Source: an uncultured Pirellulaceae bacterium (GTDB lineage: Bacteria; Planctomycetota; Planctomycetia; Pirellulales; Pirellulaceae). Taken from it: a stretch of DNA of 41,630 nucleotides. The DNA is taken from contig CAJQPP010000073.1 in assembly GCA_905480235.1 (NCBI GenBank), positions 1-41,630 on the forward strand. The letters run 5' to 3'. A program made the translations under genes and the position numbers. The notes under the pieces were generated by a model. It did no database searches. It was not told where the DNA came from and saw only the letters and a list, made by a program, of their open reading frames with translations. How positions within the stretch are numbered: the first letter of the stretch is position 1; each line of letters starts with the position of its first letter. Shown piece after piece: positions 30,363 to 39,726 of this stretch.

Positions 30363-32033
30363 TTGGCGAAATATCGTTATCAATGGGCTGCGCCGGGCGA
30401 CATCAATGCGTTCTTTGGCTTGATGTTGGACAATATAGCCGGCTTGGTTCTGACGGTTTCCATGTTGTTCGCAATTTTTGAATTCCCGGTCGATTTTACC
30501 CTGCGATATATGATCCCCGGCACCGCGATCGGCGTGCTGGTTGGTGACCTGATCTATTTTTGGATGGCCTTTCGGTTGGCTGATAAGGACAAGCGATCCG
30601 ATGTGTGTGCGATGCCTCTAGGGTTGGATACACCCAGCACGATCGGCATGGTTTTGTTCGTGCTTGGGCCTGCTTTTTTGGGTGCGAAAGCATCTGGGAT
30701 GGGCGAGGAGCAAGCCGCCATGCACGCTTGGCACATCGGAATTTGTGCGATCATCATTACGGGTCTAGTCAAAGCGGTGTTGGCGGTGGGTTCTGGCTGG
30801 ATTCGCAACGTCTTTCCTCGGGCCGGTCTGCTGGGTTCACTGTTGGCGATTGCTTTGGTGTTGATTGCCTTCATCCAGCTTGAAAAGCTGAGCCTCAACC
30901 CGATTGTCGGTTTCGCTTCTTTGGTAATTGTTTTTGCGACACTAATTTCCCGCGGCAAGTTACCATTCAAAATCCCTGGCGCATTGGGGGCAGTCTTGGT
31001 GGGTTGTGTGATTTGGTACGTGCTGCTGGAAGTCGATTCGTTGGCCGGCACTTCGCTTGTTCAGCAATCCGAAACCGGGAGCGATGTGGTGTGGTTCCCC
31101 ACGGAGTGGTTGAGTGTTTTTAGCTTTCAGTGGACAGGTGCCTTTACTGAGGCATTAGGCTATTTGCCCTACATCATCCCATTTGCAATCGCCACCGTGA
31201 TTGGCGGCATCGATTGCACCGAAAGTGCTGCGTCGGCGGGAGATGAATATCGCACCAGCCGGATCATTGGTACCGAGGCTTTTGCCACATTGGTTGCGGG
31301 ACTCTGCGGCGGCGTGATTCAGACGACGCCCTACATCGGGCACCCGGCCTATAAAGCTATGGGCGGGCGAGCCGCGTACACGCTTGCTACGGCGGCTTTT
31401 GTAGGGGGAGCAGGTTTGATCGGTTATTTCAGCTTTTTGTTTCAATGGATTCCGGAAGCTGCCGTGTTACCGATTCTAATTTTTATCGGCATTGAAATCA
31501 CCGCCCAAAGCTTTCAGGCGACACCCAAACGCCATTACGCCGCGCTGGCGGTTGCTTGTTTGCCGGCATTGGCCAAATTGGTCACGGTTTATCTGGGGCA
31601 ATTCGGAGGCGCGATCAACTGGGACCAAGTCTCACCCAACGAGGCGGCAAATTTGCAAAGTTTAACTTTGCATCTACAAATACTGGCCGGCGGTTTTATT
31701 ATTACCAGCCTGATTTGGGGTTCGGCTGTGGCGAGAATAATTGACCGTCGCTTCTTCAGCGCGGCGATCTATTGGACCGCTGGTGGGATCATGGTGCTGT
31801 TCGGTGTTATGCACTCGCCTCTCAACGGCGATAAAATGTTCTTGCCAGGGGAAATTGGTATGGTCACCGAGTTTGATGGCACGGTGGTGTTTAAGCCAGA
31901 AGTTCAGCAAGCCGTTTTGCAGTTTTCCATCGCTTATTTTGTGATGGCGGGATTGATGGTCGCGCTGGGTTTGATGTTGAAACAAGAGCCAATTAACAGT
32001 GATGAAGAGTTCGAGCAGTATCATGACCATTGA
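30363..32033 (+). CDS. NCS2/AzgA-like membrane permease
   Basis: This protein of about 556 residues has at least twelve membrane helices. The beginning (KYRYQWAAPGDINAFFGLMLDNIAGLVLTV) and central IPFAIATVIGGIDCTESAASAGDEYRTSRIIGTEAFATLVAGLCGGVIQTTPYIGHPAYKAMGGR resemble the nucleobase/ascorbate transporter (UraA/UapA/AzgA) fold, where the ESA segment binds substrate. TTG at 30363 is the preferred start because GAGGGG lies six bases upstream; the longer frame from GTG 30279 has no such site. The substrate cannot be read from sequence. Its last bases overlap the methyltransferase start by 11 bases, and a PII gene follows, forming a tight operon. Confidence 0.85.
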   Translation: MAKYRYQWAAPGDINAFFGLMLDNIAGLVLTVSMLFAIFEFPVDFTLRYMIPGTAIGVLVGDLIYFWMAFRLADKDKRSDVCAMPLGLDTPSTIGMVLFVLGPAFLGAKASGMGEEQAAMHAWHIGICAIIITGLVKAVLAVGSGWIRNVFPRAGLLGSLLAIALVLIAFIQLEKLSLNPIVGFASLVIVFATLISRGKLPFKIPGALGAVLVGCVIWYVLLEVDSLAGTSLVQQSETGSDVVWFPTEWLSVFSFQWTGAFTEALGYLPYIIPFAIATVIGGIDCTESAASAGDEYRTSRIIGTEAFATLVAGLCGGVIQTTPYIGHPAYKAMGGRAAYTLATAAFVGGAGLIGYFSFLFQWIPEAAVLPILIFIGIEITAQSFQATPKRHYAALAVACLPALAKLVTVYLGQFGGAINWDQVSPNEAANLQSLTLHLQILAGGFIITSLIWGSAVARIIDRRFFSAAIYWTAGGIMVLFGVMHSPLNGDKMFLPGEIGMVTEFDGTVVFKPEVQQAVLQFSIAYFVMAGLMVALGLMLKQEPINSDEEFEQYHDH

Positions 32034-32682
32034 GCGAGTGTTGGAACCCGAAGTTATGGACTCGCCGGAAGAGGCGCGTGACTACGACCGCATGGATCAC
32101 TCGGAGGTGAACCGGGCCTTCGTCGATGAATTCCTCGCTGCGATCGAGAACCCGCAGGACGTGCTGGATTTAGGCACCGGAACGGCGCAGATTCCCATCG
32201 AGCTATGCCGCCGCAGCCAAGCGTGCCGTGTGATGGCCGTAGATGCCTCGGTGAACATGCTGGATATCGCGCGTGGGAATATTGATATCGCCGGGCTGTT
32301 AGAGAGAATTCAATTGCAAAAGGACGATGCGAAAGCGATGGGGTTCTCCGACGGGATGTTTGATGCCGTCATTTCGAACAGTATCATTCACCATATCCCC
32401 GAACCGATGCAGTGTTTAAGGGAAGCCCAAAGAGTGACCCGAGAAGGCGGGCTGCTTTTCTTTCGGGACCTGCTTCGACCCGATAGCCAGCAAGCCTTAG
32501 AACATCTGGTCAGAACCTACACGGGGAACGAGTCTGAGCACGCTCAGAAGATGTTTGGTGAGTCCCTGCACGCCGCTCTCTCGTTGGAAGAGATTGGGGA
32601 TTTGGTGCAAACGCTAGGCTTTGACAGAAATACGGTCACGCAAAATTCAGATCGGCATTGGACCTGGATCGCCTGTAAATGA
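32023..32682 (+). CDS. Class I SAM-dependent methyltransferase
   Basis: This 219-residue protein has motif I VLDLGTGTAQIPIEL, the acidic motif MAVDASVNMLDIAR, the DGMFDAVISNSIIHHIPEP region and REGGLLFFRDLLRP, the standard order of a Rossmann-fold methyltransferase. The ATG at 32023 is chosen because the upstream permease ends at 32033 and the protein matches best from MTIERVLEPE. It overlaps the permease gene by 11 bases and the PII gene by four (ATGA), so the three are translationally coupled. The substrate is unknown; it may modify something carried by, or made with, the permease cargo. Confidence 0.88.
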   Translation: MTIERVLEPEVMDSPEEARDYDRMDHSEVNRAFVDEFLAAIENPQDVLDLGTGTAQIPIELCRRSQACRVMAVDASVNMLDIARGNIDIAGLLERIQLQKDDAKAMGFSDGMFDAVISNSIIHHIPEPMQCLREAQRVTREGGLLFFRDLLRPDSQQALEHLVRTYTGNESEHAQKMFGESLHAALSLEEIGDLVQTLGFDRNTVTQNSDRHWTWIACK

Positions 32683-33005
32683 AACAAATAATTGCCATTT
32701 TGAAACCGTTTACTGCTGAGCGAGTTCTGCACGCTTTAGGTAAAGCAGGGCATACGGAAATTACCATTCGTGAAGTTCATGGCTACGGCCGGCAAAAAAG
32801 CTATTTGTCTGAGTATCAGCGCAATGAATATTCGGTCGTATTTCTGCCGAAAATTGAGGTTTGCATTTGGGCAGAGGATGCTGACGTAGACGAGGTAACG
32901 CAGATTATCTGCACCATCGCGCGAACCGGCCGCATGGGAGATGGCAAAGTGTTTTGTGTCGACGTCCCTGATGGGTTGGTAGATTCGGGTCCTTTGCCGT
33001 TTTAG
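32679..33005 (+). CDS. PII family nitrogen-type signalling protein
   Basis: This 108-residue protein is a GlnB/GlnK relative. It keeps the family landmarks in register: Gln39 (GYGRQK), the T-loop with Tyr46 and Tyr51 (SEYQRNEYSVVFLPKIE), and the ATP-binding ARTGRMGDGKVF. Tyr51 is the uridylylation site in E. coli GlnB. The T-loop is otherwise unusual (SYLSEYQRNEY in place of GHTELYRGAEY). PII proteins bind ATP/ADP and 2-oxoglutarate and often gate membrane transporters. Here the transporter in the same operon is a nucleobase-type permease, not AmtB; the start ATG overlaps the methyltransferase stop. A likely terminator follows. Confidence 0.92.
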   Translation: MKQIIAILKPFTAERVLHALGKAGHTEITIREVHGYGRQKSYLSEYQRNEYSVVFLPKIEVCIWAEDADVDEVTQIICTIARTGRMGDGKVFCVDVPDGLVDSGPLPF

Positions 33006-33008
33006 GTG

Positions 33009-33046
33009 ACGCCCGAAACCAGAAGGGATACGGGTGTGAGCGTTTT
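33009..33046 (+). terminator. Probable terminator of the permease-methyltransferase-PII operon
   Basis: ACGCCCG (33009-33015) pairs with CGGGTGT (33031-33037), including one G-U pair, and GTTTTT follows a few bases later. It lies 3 bases after the PII stop. Confidence 0.45.
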
Positions 33047-33125
33047 TACTGCTTGAATCGCTGATTGCGTTTTGCCATAGTAAAGAGGTACTGAGTAACT
33101 CGAGATCTTTTGGCGAAAGTTTCTT

Positions 33126-34379
33126 ATGAATGCGGTTGGACGGCTTTCTCGCTTTGGCATTTTGGCTCTGATTTTGATGAGCTATTTTGGGTTGTCGCCG
33201 TCCATTTCGTCGTCGCCAAATTTGCAGGCTCAGGAGCCCAAAGTAGATTTTGCAACGCAGATCAAACCTCTTTTTGAACGACATTGCCTGCGTTGTCATG
33301 GACCGGAAGATCAGGACGGAGATTTTCGCATCGATGACCGCGAAAACGTTTTTAATTACGTCGAACCTTTTGATGCGGGCTTCAGTGAACTTCACGACTA
33401 TATCGTCTCGGAAGATGACTCGGAAATGATGCCCCCCCCCGGCGAAGGTGGGCCTTTACCGCCGGCCGAGATTCAGTTGGTGACGCGTTGGATTAATGAA
33501 GGGGCCGTTTGGCCCGAAGGCGTCGAATTGGTGCTCAATAAATCCGTGGTTGAAGAGGTTGAGCAAAAGGTGAAACAGCAAGCGAAGGTCAAGGACGCCG
33601 AAGCTGATAATTTTGAGTTGGTCACGCAAATCACAGGTTTGTTACACCCGCTGGTACTGCACTTTCCTGTGGCCCTTTTAATGGGCGGTGCTTTCTTTGC
33701 AGTATTGGGATTGCGTGGTGAATCTCCTCTCGCTGATGCCGCCTACTATTGCCTTTGGTTAGGTGCTTGGTCCGCCATTTTTGCCTGCATTACCGGGTGG
33801 TATTTTGCCGTGGACAAAAACATGTCCCAGTGGGAGGTGTGGCCCATCGAGAAAATGTTCGAATCCACCATCGACATGCACCGCTGGGGCGGCATTTTAG
33901 TGGCCGTGCTGGCCTTCATTCTGGCGATGATGGCGAGCAGTTCGCGAAAACGAGATCCCTACGGTGCCGGCTTACTCTGGAAGTTTGGCATGGTCGGGCT
34001 AGCGGTTGTGACGGGTTTTGTCGCCCACCAAGGCGGCAAGATGACGCATACTGGATTACACGATAAATTATTCGACAAAGGGAACCAGCTGTTCGAGAAT
34101 CTTAACGACGAAAAACCGAACGCGGTTCCACCCGTCGTGGAGAAGAAGGGTATGGTCGATTCCCCCGCCACACAAGAGAGTGGCGACACAAACGCGGAAC
34201 AAACGGCGTCCGGCAATACCTCGAAAGAGAGTGCCGAGAAGTCTGCGTCCGCAGACGAGAAGTCGGGGTCTGAAGTCGAGAAGTCGGGGTCCGGTGGTGC
34301 TGAGGAGTCGTCCGAAACCGAATCTGAAACGAAAGCCGGAGAACCCAAAAACGCGACCGAAACAACACGTGCGGGTTGA
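33126..34379 (+). CDS. Exported c-type cytochrome with membrane domain and acidic tail
   Basis: This 417-residue protein has a signal peptide, then a heme domain with CLRCHG (Cys54, Cys57, His58) and MMPPPGEGGPLPPAEIQLVTRWINEGAVWP, which is the planctomycete cytochrome type. Residues about 165-315 form a DUF2231-like membrane domain with several helices (LLHPLVLHFPVALLMGGAFFAVLGL, RWGGILVAVLAFILAMMASS). The last 80 residues are low-complexity, rich in Ser, Glu and Lys, with a repeated EKSGS unit. Such proteins are thought to take part in electron transfer at the membrane; the partner is unknown. It is convergent with the EVE gene seven bases away. Confidence 0.85.
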   Translation: MNAVGRLSRFGILALILMSYFGLSPSISSSPNLQAQEPKVDFATQIKPLFERHCLRCHGPEDQDGDFRIDDRENVFNYVEPFDAGFSELHDYIVSEDDSEMMPPPGEGGPLPPAEIQLVTRWINEGAVWPEGVELVLNKSVVEEVEQKVKQQAKVKDAEADNFELVTQITGLLHPLVLHFPVALLMGGAFFAVLGLRGESPLADAAYYCLWLGAWSAIFACITGWYFAVDKNMSQWEVWPIEKMFESTIDMHRWGGILVAVLAFILAMMASSSRKRDPYGAGLLWKFGMVGLAVVTGFVAHQGGKMTHTGLHDKLFDKGNQLFENLNDEKPNAVPPVVEKKGMVDSPATQESGDTNAEQTASGNTSKESAEKSASADEKSGSEVEKSGSGGAEESSETESETKAGEPKNATETTRAG

Positions 34380-34386
34380 ACGCTTG

Positions 34387-34863
34387 TTAGCGAGTACCCA
34401 GTTTTACGATCGTTTCATACTGCTTTTTGGTGACCGGTTGCACCGATAACCGTGATCCTTTTTGCAGCAGCACCATGCCTTCCAGTGACTTGACCAGCTT
34501 GAGATCATCGAGCGGTTGGAAGGTCTTAAATTTTTTCACAAGTTTGATATCGACCATGAACCAACGGGGGACTGCCAGCGTCGCCTTGGGATCAAAGTAC
34601 TTGCTTTGCTTGTCGAATTGCGTGTGGTCGGGGTAGGACTCGTTGGCAATTTCCGCGACACCTGCAACGCCCGGCGGTTTGGCATTGGAGTGGTAATAAA
34701 GAACGAGATCGCCCTTTTTCATTTCGTCCCGCATCAAGTTTCGCGCCTGGTAATTTCTGACGCCATCCCAGCAGGTGGTCTTGTTCTTTTCCTTTGCCAG
34801 GTCGTCGATGGAATAGACGTTGGGTTCAGATTTCATTAACCAGTAATGTTTTGCTCGTGCCAT
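34387..34863 (-). CDS. EVE domain protein
   Basis: This 158-residue protein is a PUA-like EVE domain: YWLMKSEPNVYSIDDL, TCWDGVRNYQARNLMRDEMKKGDLVLYYHSNAKPPGVAGVAEI and the YFDPKA segment are all typical. EVE domains bind modified bases in nucleic acids, and the human relative is THYN1. The start at 34863 is chosen because GAGGAAG lies just upstream; a longer frame from 34992 adds 43 unrelated residues. It sits seven bases from the cytochrome gene on the opposite strand, with no functional link visible. Confidence 0.92.
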   Translation of the reverse strand: MARAKHYWLMKSEPNVYSIDDLAKEKNKTTCWDGVRNYQARNLMRDEMKKGDLVLYYHSNAKPPGVAGVAEIANESYPDHTQFDKQSKYFDPKATLAVPRWFMVDIKLVKKFKTFQPLDDLKLVKSLEGMVLLQKGSRLSVQPVTKKQYETIVKLGTR

Positions 34864-35042
34864 TACTTCCTCGATTGGACCAAACGACCTGCTGAAAAAC
34901 CGCATCCTAATGAAATCCAAGCTTGGGATAAACGGGTTCCATTGCGAATGCCACAGGTGCTCCTGCAGCCATCCAAGGTAATCGTTTTCCAAGCGAGCGA
35001 TGGGCTCTAGAACCGGGCATTTCCGGTAGAGGGAGAGCGTTC

Positions 35043-36044
35043 CTAGATATCCTTACCACTGGCAGTCAGGTTGCCTTCGCGAAACGCTTCAGCCATTGCT
35101 TCTGGAACTTCGGATTCCGCCAATACCAGCGAAGCACGGTTCAGCACAACCCGAGCACGCATCTCCTGTTCTTCGGCAACTGCCTCGGCGCGGCGACGTT
35201 CTGCGTTCGCACGGGCCACGCGTGTATCCGCTTCTGCCTGGTCTGCCTGCAGTCGAGCTCCAATGTTTTCACCCACGTCGATATCGGCGATATCGATGGA
35301 AACGATTTCGAACGCGGTATGGGCGTCGAGTCCCCGCTCCAAAACAGCTTTGGATATTCGATCGGGATTTTCTAACACGTCTTGATGCTGACGACTGGAT
35401 CCGATGGAGGAAATGATACTCTCACCGACGCGGGCAATGATGGTCTCTTCCGTCGCACCACCAATTAGTTGTTCAAGGTTAGTGCGCACCGTAACCCGGG
35501 CACGAATTCTTAATTCGACACCGTCTTTGGCGATAGCGCTAAGCACATTTTTACCACTGCGTTGCGGATCGGGGCAATCGATTACTTTTGGGTAAACGCT
35601 TGTGCGAACCGCATCCATGACATCACGACCCGCCAAGTCGATTGCCGCAGCACGATCGAAATCCAAATCGATGCCCGCTCTTTGAGCGGCAATGATGGCG
35701 TTAATCACTCTCAGCACATCGCCGCCTGCGAGGTAGTGAGCCTCCAAACGTGATGTACTAATGCCGTTTCGACGGTTGATATTCAGGCCGGCCTGGGAGG
35801 CCATGATTTTCGCTTGCACGATAATCGAGGGTCTGACTTGTCGGAAATGCATACCAACGAGACCTAACATGCTGACGTCGGCACTCGACATGTAGGCCTG
35901 AAACCAGAGTTTGCCATAGGTGATAAATGCGAGGACCAATACCAATAGCAACAGACCACCAAAAATTCCGGCGGCGGAGAGAATGATGTTCCCGTATTGT
36001 TCAAAGAATGTTTGGGCAAGAGGCATGGATGCGAGCTTCCACAT
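35043..36044 (-). CDS. floA: Flotillin-like protein FloA
   Basis: This 333-residue SPFH-type protein has an N-terminal membrane helix (about 19-42) and the FloA core: ARLKI-type [115 protein letters not shown] and the Ala/Glu-rich coiled coil [30 protein letters not shown]. FloA organises membrane microdomains. The C-terminal tail after EAFREGN is shorter than in B. subtilis FloA. A start at ATG 36026 ([10 protein letters not shown]), with GGAAG upstream, is possible. It is monocistronic here. Confidence 0.93.
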   Translation of the reverse strand: MWKLASMPLAQTFFEQYGNIILSAAGIFGGLLLLVLVLAFITYGKLWFQAYMSSADVSMLGLVGMHFRQVRPSIIVQAKIMASQAGLNINRRNGISTSRLEAHYLAGGDVLRVINAIIAAQRAGIDLDFDRAAAIDLAGRDVMDAVRTSVYPKVIDCPDPQRSGKNVLSAIAKDGVELRIRARVTVRTNLEQLIGGATEETIIARVGESIISSIGSSRQHQDVLENPDRISKAVLERGLDAHTAFEIVSIDIADIDVGENIGARLQADQAEADTRVARANAERRRAEAVAEEQEMRARVVLNRASLVLAESEVPEAMAEAFREGNLTASGKDI

Positions 36045-36152
36045 AAATCAGGCTTTCCGTTCTAAAAAATAAGTGACTTCATCTTACCCCAACGGTATCC
36101 CCGAAGGTAGTGTTACTGGTCGCGGCTTTGGGGGCGGAACGTAGGCATGCCG

Positions 36153-36175
36153 CGGAAAAACGAACGTTTTTTCCG
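36153..36175 (-). terminator. Probable terminator after mnmA
   Basis: CGGAAAAACG (36153-36162) pairs with CGTTTTTTCCG (36165-36175) with one extra T. It begins 12 bases after the mnmA stop on the minus strand. The stem is strong but A/T-runs are inside it and no separate tail follows. Confidence 0.45.
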
Positions 36176-36186
36176 AACAAAGCGAG

Positions 36187-37317
36187 CTAAGAGTCGATCC
36201 AGCCGCCACCTAAAACTCGGTCATCATCGTAAAGCACAACCGCTTGCCCAGGGGCAACGCCGTTTTGTGGTTCGTCAAAAACCACTCGCAGTCCCTGTTC
36301 GGTACGCCAAGCAGTCGCCGGTTCCGCCAAGCTGTTGTAGCGAATTTGCGCTTGGCAACGAAACGCCGTGGATGGATCGACCAAGGAATCGCTCAGCCAA
36401 TTGGTATCGCTGGCGGTTAATTCCAGTCGACCGAGTTCCGCTTTTTTCCCCAACACGACGTCGTACGTTTGGGGATCAATTTTGACGACAAAATGGGGTT
36501 CACCCAGCGCAATACCCAAACCTTTTCTCTGGCCGATTGTGTAGGTTTCGATACCCGCATGCTGGCCGACCACGGTCCCGTCGGTGGTGACAAAATTTCC
36601 AGACGTATCGACGTCGTCTCTGCGGTCGCGGACAAATTGTCCGTGGTGCCCTTGGGTGACGAAGCAGATTTCTTGGCTGTCTTTTTTGTCGGCAACGTTC
36701 AAACCGATCTGCCCAGCGATTTCCCGGATCGTGGGTTTTTCAAAACCACCCACCGGTAATAGCATGCGTTTCAGGTACTCTCGCTGAATGCCAAACAGGA
36801 CGTAGGATTGATCCTTTGCCGCGTCGACCCCGCGGATAATGGCCGGTTCATCGGGAGTCCCATGATGGGTCAATTGAGCGTAGTGTCCGGTAGCGACGAA
36901 CTCGGCTCCGATGCTGTCGGCATAGTCAAATAACTTGCCGAATTTGATCCAGTTATTGCACTGTACGCAGGGGTTGGGAGTTCGCCCGCGAGTGTATTCA
37001 TCGACAAAGTAATCAATGATTTCGCGAAATTCAGATTCCAGATTCAGTGCGTAAAATGGGATTCCCAAGCGTTCCGCGACGCGTCGTCCATCCTCTGCGT
37101 CCAGCGCGCTGCAGCAACCCTGTTTGTGATCGGCTCTTTGGTTGAGGACAGGCAATAGTGGTGATGATGCGCGATCTCCATCGATCGAGCAGGCCGTGAC
37201 CGCTTTTTCACCATGCCGCATAAACACGCCGGTGACCTCATGACCGGCTTCCACCAACAGGTGTGCCGCAACACTTGAATCGACACCCCCGGACATTGCC
37301 AATACGACACGTGACAA
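36187..37317 (-). CDS. mnmA: tRNA-uridine 2-sulfurtransferase MnmA
   Basis: This 376-residue enzyme makes 2-thiouridine at the wobble position of certain tRNAs. It has the PP-loop MSGGVDSSVA (8-17), the segment GRTPNPCVQCNNWIKFGKL with one catalytic Cys, ATGHYAQ, DQSYVLFGI and SQEICFV with the second catalytic Cys, then the C-terminal PUA-like barrel. Between residues 35 and 80 an insertion with a GCCS motif is present that E. coli MnmA lacks. The start is TTG 37317, supported by GAGGA eight bases upstream. It stands upstream of floA on the same strand but is separated by a probable terminator. Confidence 0.95.
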   Translation of the reverse strand: MSRVVLAMSGGVDSSVAAHLLVEAGHEVTGVFMRHGEKAVTACSIDGDRASSPLLPVLNQRADHKQGCCSALDAEDGRRVAERLGIPFYALNLESEFREIIDYFVDEYTRGRTPNPCVQCNNWIKFGKLFDYADSIGAEFVATGHYAQLTHHGTPDEPAIIRGVDAAKDQSYVLFGIQREYLKRMLLPVGGFEKPTIREIAGQIGLNVADKKDSQEICFVTQGHHGQFVRDRRDDVDTSGNFVTTDGTVVGQHAGIETYTIGQRKGLGIALGEPHFVVKIDPQTYDVVLGKKAELGRLELTASDTNWLSDSLVDPSTAFRCQAQIRYNSLAEPATAWRTEQGLRVVFDEPQNGVAPGQAVVLYDDDRVLGGGWIDS

Positions 37318-37461
37318 AATTAAATCCTCATTTCATATTAATCGAGCGGTGGAAGAAAAGGCCTCTTTGCCAAGCCAGAGAGCCGCACCAATAAGTAAAA
37401 ACCTCAGGGTAGGAATCCGCCAAACTCGTGGCCGCAAATCTTTCCCCTGCTAATGTACCGC

Positions 37462-37493
37462 AAGTAATCCAGTCCATTTTTAATGGATTACTT
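37462..37493. repeat. Perfect 10-bp hairpin overlapping the esterase stop codon
   Basis: AAGTAATCCA (37462-37471) pairs with TGGATTACTT (37484-37493). The esterase stop (37488-37490, minus strand) lies inside one arm. There is no T-run after it on the minus strand, so it may protect the transcript end more than terminate it. Confidence 0.6.
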
Positions 37494-38999
37494 AGGTGGA
37501 TGATTTTTCCAGAATTGCTGGGACATTTCTCGCATGATACGAGCTTTCATTTGGCTGTTGAGCAAATTCATGTGATCTTTGCCCGGGAACATCTCCACGA
37601 CCGCATCACTTCCCAAGCCTTTTAATCGCTCGCCCAGCAACCGAGTGGCATTTTCCAGATAAAAGGTGTCTTCGTCACCCATGTAGACATGCAGTTTACC
37701 GGCGAGCTTTGGTTGTAGCTCGGACCAATTTTGCTGCAACTTGCGGCTGATATCGTACTGCGTCCAGTAATCGAGTATCTCAGGTCGAACTTTGCCGGTT
37801 TCACGGTCCCACATTTTGGCCGGTTTTCCGTCGTCACCGAGCGGCGAGAAAACAGCGTCAAAGCTGCGGATTTGTCCTCCGCGACCTAAGACATCGTCCA
37901 TTTGCGAGAAGTTTTGATAGTACACCAGGACACGACCATTATTTCGAGCCAGGGGACGCTTTTGACCGGCGGCATCAAAATAGACATTGGCTCCGTCCTC
38001 GTACAAATTCGTCCCTTGCCAATCACGAAAATCGACGGGATCGGGAGCCGTGCTCCATACGCCGCCAAACGCATCAGGGTAATTTACTTGCAACCAAAGT
38101 GAGCTCCAACCGCCGCTGGAGTGCCCGCCTACGAACCTGGCGGTCGGCTCGGCTACCGTGCGGAATTGTTGGTCGATTTGTGGGATCATTTCATTGACCA
38201 GCATGTCGCCTCGAGGACCATTGGTCGCGCTGTTGGCGTACACATGGTGTCCCCATTTGCATTGGCCTGTGAGGAAAACGCGAATGAACTCTGTTTGGTC
38301 TGCGGCGGGTTGCTTTTGCCCGTTCTGCCAACGGCCTTGTAATTGGGCCAGGGTCGCACCGAATCCGGTGACATCAAAATAAACGGGGTAACGCCGATTG
38401 GGTTCCTTGTAATAGCTGGGTGGCAGCACGACCATCGCCCGCTCTAAAACCTGGCGGTTGTGAAAATCGCCCAGCAGTTTGGATTCTAAAGTGACGAACT
38501 TTACAAATTCACTATCTTGATACGTTGCCGCTTGAACGCTTTGGTTTAACAACAATGAAAGGGGACCTTCCGAGGCGGCACGGTCTTTTTTCAGGTTTAG
38601 TTTCGCGGGTTCGCTGTAAAAATTACCCGGCCCATTATTATGGCTGGCAAAGTAAAAATCGTGATCCAGCACCGCTTGAACGGTGTACTGCCCGGCCGGC
38701 AATTCGGAAAGTGGTCCCATCAGGAAAGCGGCGGAGTCATCAACCGTGATGGTGCCACCCGGAGCTAGGTCGGTCACATCCATGGCGAAAAATGGTTCGG
38801 GACCGAACCACGAGGGGCCGTTCATCGGCTGCGCGGATCGTTGTGAAAAAAAGACATACAGGCGACCACTAATCGGTTGGTCGGCGATGCCTTTTTCCAA
38901 GGTGACTTGAACCGTCAATGGCGATTGCGCTGCAACTGATGACGTGACGGAAAACGTCCAGGCAACCAGTGTGGTGGCCAGCATAAATTGTTTGAACAT
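37488..38999 (-). CDS. Exported esterase-D-type hydrolase
   Basis: This 503-residue protein has a signal peptide (MFKQFMLATTLVAWTFSVTSSVAAQ), followed by a beta-rich N-terminal domain (about 30-210) and a putative esterase domain (PF00756-like): RAMVVLPPSYYKEPNRRYPVYFDVTGFG, the nucleophile motif GHSSGGWSS (Ser294), and the C-terminal EMFPGKDHMNLL with the likely catalytic His. The ATG at 38999 is chosen because GGAGAGGAA precedes it; the longer frame from 39263 is not coding in character. The substrate is unknown. It is divergent from the flavin reductase gene. Confidence 0.9.
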   Translation of the reverse strand: MFKQFMLATTLVAWTFSVTSSVAAQSPLTVQVTLEKGIADQPISGRLYVFFSQRSAQPMNGPSWFGPEPFFAMDVTDLAPGGTITVDDSAAFLMGPLSELPAGQYTVQAVLDHDFYFASHNNGPGNFYSEPAKLNLKKDRAASEGPLSLLLNQSVQAATYQDSEFVKFVTLESKLLGDFHNRQVLERAMVVLPPSYYKEPNRRYPVYFDVTGFGATLAQLQGRWQNGQKQPAADQTEFIRVFLTGQCKWGHHVYANSATNGPRGDMLVNEMIPQIDQQFRTVAEPTARFVGGHSSGGWSSLWLQVNYPDAFGGVWSTAPDPVDFRDWQGTNLYEDGANVYFDAAGQKRPLARNNGRVLVYYQNFSQMDDVLGRGGQIRSFDAVFSPLGDDGKPAKMWDRETGKVRPEILDYWTQYDISRKLQQNWSELQPKLAGKLHVYMGDEDTFYLENATRLLGERLKGLGSDAVVEMFPGKDHMNLLNSQMKARIMREMSQQFWKNHPPK

Positions 39000-39170
39000 G
39001 GATTCCTCTCCTGAAATTTCGGCCGTTAGTATAACCAAACTTCCCCGACTCTCAGATATGCCTGAATTCGATAAGTTTCCAAGGCGTTCAGGATGCGGAA
39101 TATGGCCTCCCCATCGCGGTTTTTCCCCGCTATGATCGATGCGGCAATTTCCTTGATCTACGGACCGTGC

Positions 39171-39698
39171 ATGTATCTCGTTTTCTCCACCAGTCTCCAT
39201 CCCCACAGCCGCAGTCGTGTGTTGGCCAATGCGGCTTTTCAGCAAATGCAGGAGACGGGGCAACCCTGTGAGTTGTTGGATTTAGCCGCTCTCGCTCCTT
39301 TGCCTCCCTGCAATGGTCACGACTGTTACGGCGACCCCCTGGTGGGCCAGCTTTCCGGAAAAATCGCGGCCGCAAGCGGAATTCTTATTGCAACGCCGGT
39401 TTACAACTACGACGTTTCTGCCAGTTGCAAAAACCTCATCGAACTCACCGGCAGTGCATGGAATGACAAAGTGATCGGTCTGTTATGTGCCGCGGGAGGG
39501 CAGGGCAGTTACATGGCTCCGATGAGCTTGTTTAACAGCCTGATGCTGGATTTTCGTTGTCTGATCCTGCCCAAATTTGTTTACGCCTTGGAAGGATGTT
39601 TTACAGATGGCCAACTCAGCGACGAAAATATTTGCGGTCGGGTCGATGAATTAGTCAAGCAACTGGTTCGCTTGGGCGAGTTTTGGAAAACCGACTGA
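39171..39698 (+). CDS. NADPH-dependent FMN reductase-like flavoprotein
   Basis: This 175-residue protein has the flavodoxin-like fold of NAD(P)H-dependent FMN reductases: VFSTSLHPHSRSRVLANAAF (FMN-phosphate binding), SGILIATPVYNYDVSASCKNLIELTGSAWNDKVIGLLCAAGGQGSYMAPMSLFNSL. It probably transfers electrons between NAD(P)H and a flavin or quinone in the cytoplasm. The start at 39171 gives the usual N-terminus MYLVFSTS; ATG 39132 is a possible longer start. No Shine-Dalgarno sequence is visible. The gene stands alone between two minus-strand genes. Confidence 0.85.
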   Translation: MYLVFSTSLHPHSRSRVLANAAFQQMQETGQPCELLDLAALAPLPPCNGHDCYGDPLVGQLSGKIAAASGILIATPVYNYDVSASCKNLIELTGSAWNDKVIGLLCAAGGQGSYMAPMSLFNSLMLDFRCLILPKFVYALEGCFTDGQLSDENICGRVDELVKQLVRLGEFWKTD

Positions 39699-39726
39699 AT
39701 TCGCCGTGTCGTCTAATCAACGTCAC

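Noticed and set aside
38999..39263. 88-residue N-terminal extension of the esterase
   Set aside because: The internal ATG at 38999 has a good ribosome binding site and starts a signal peptide; the extension has no protein character.
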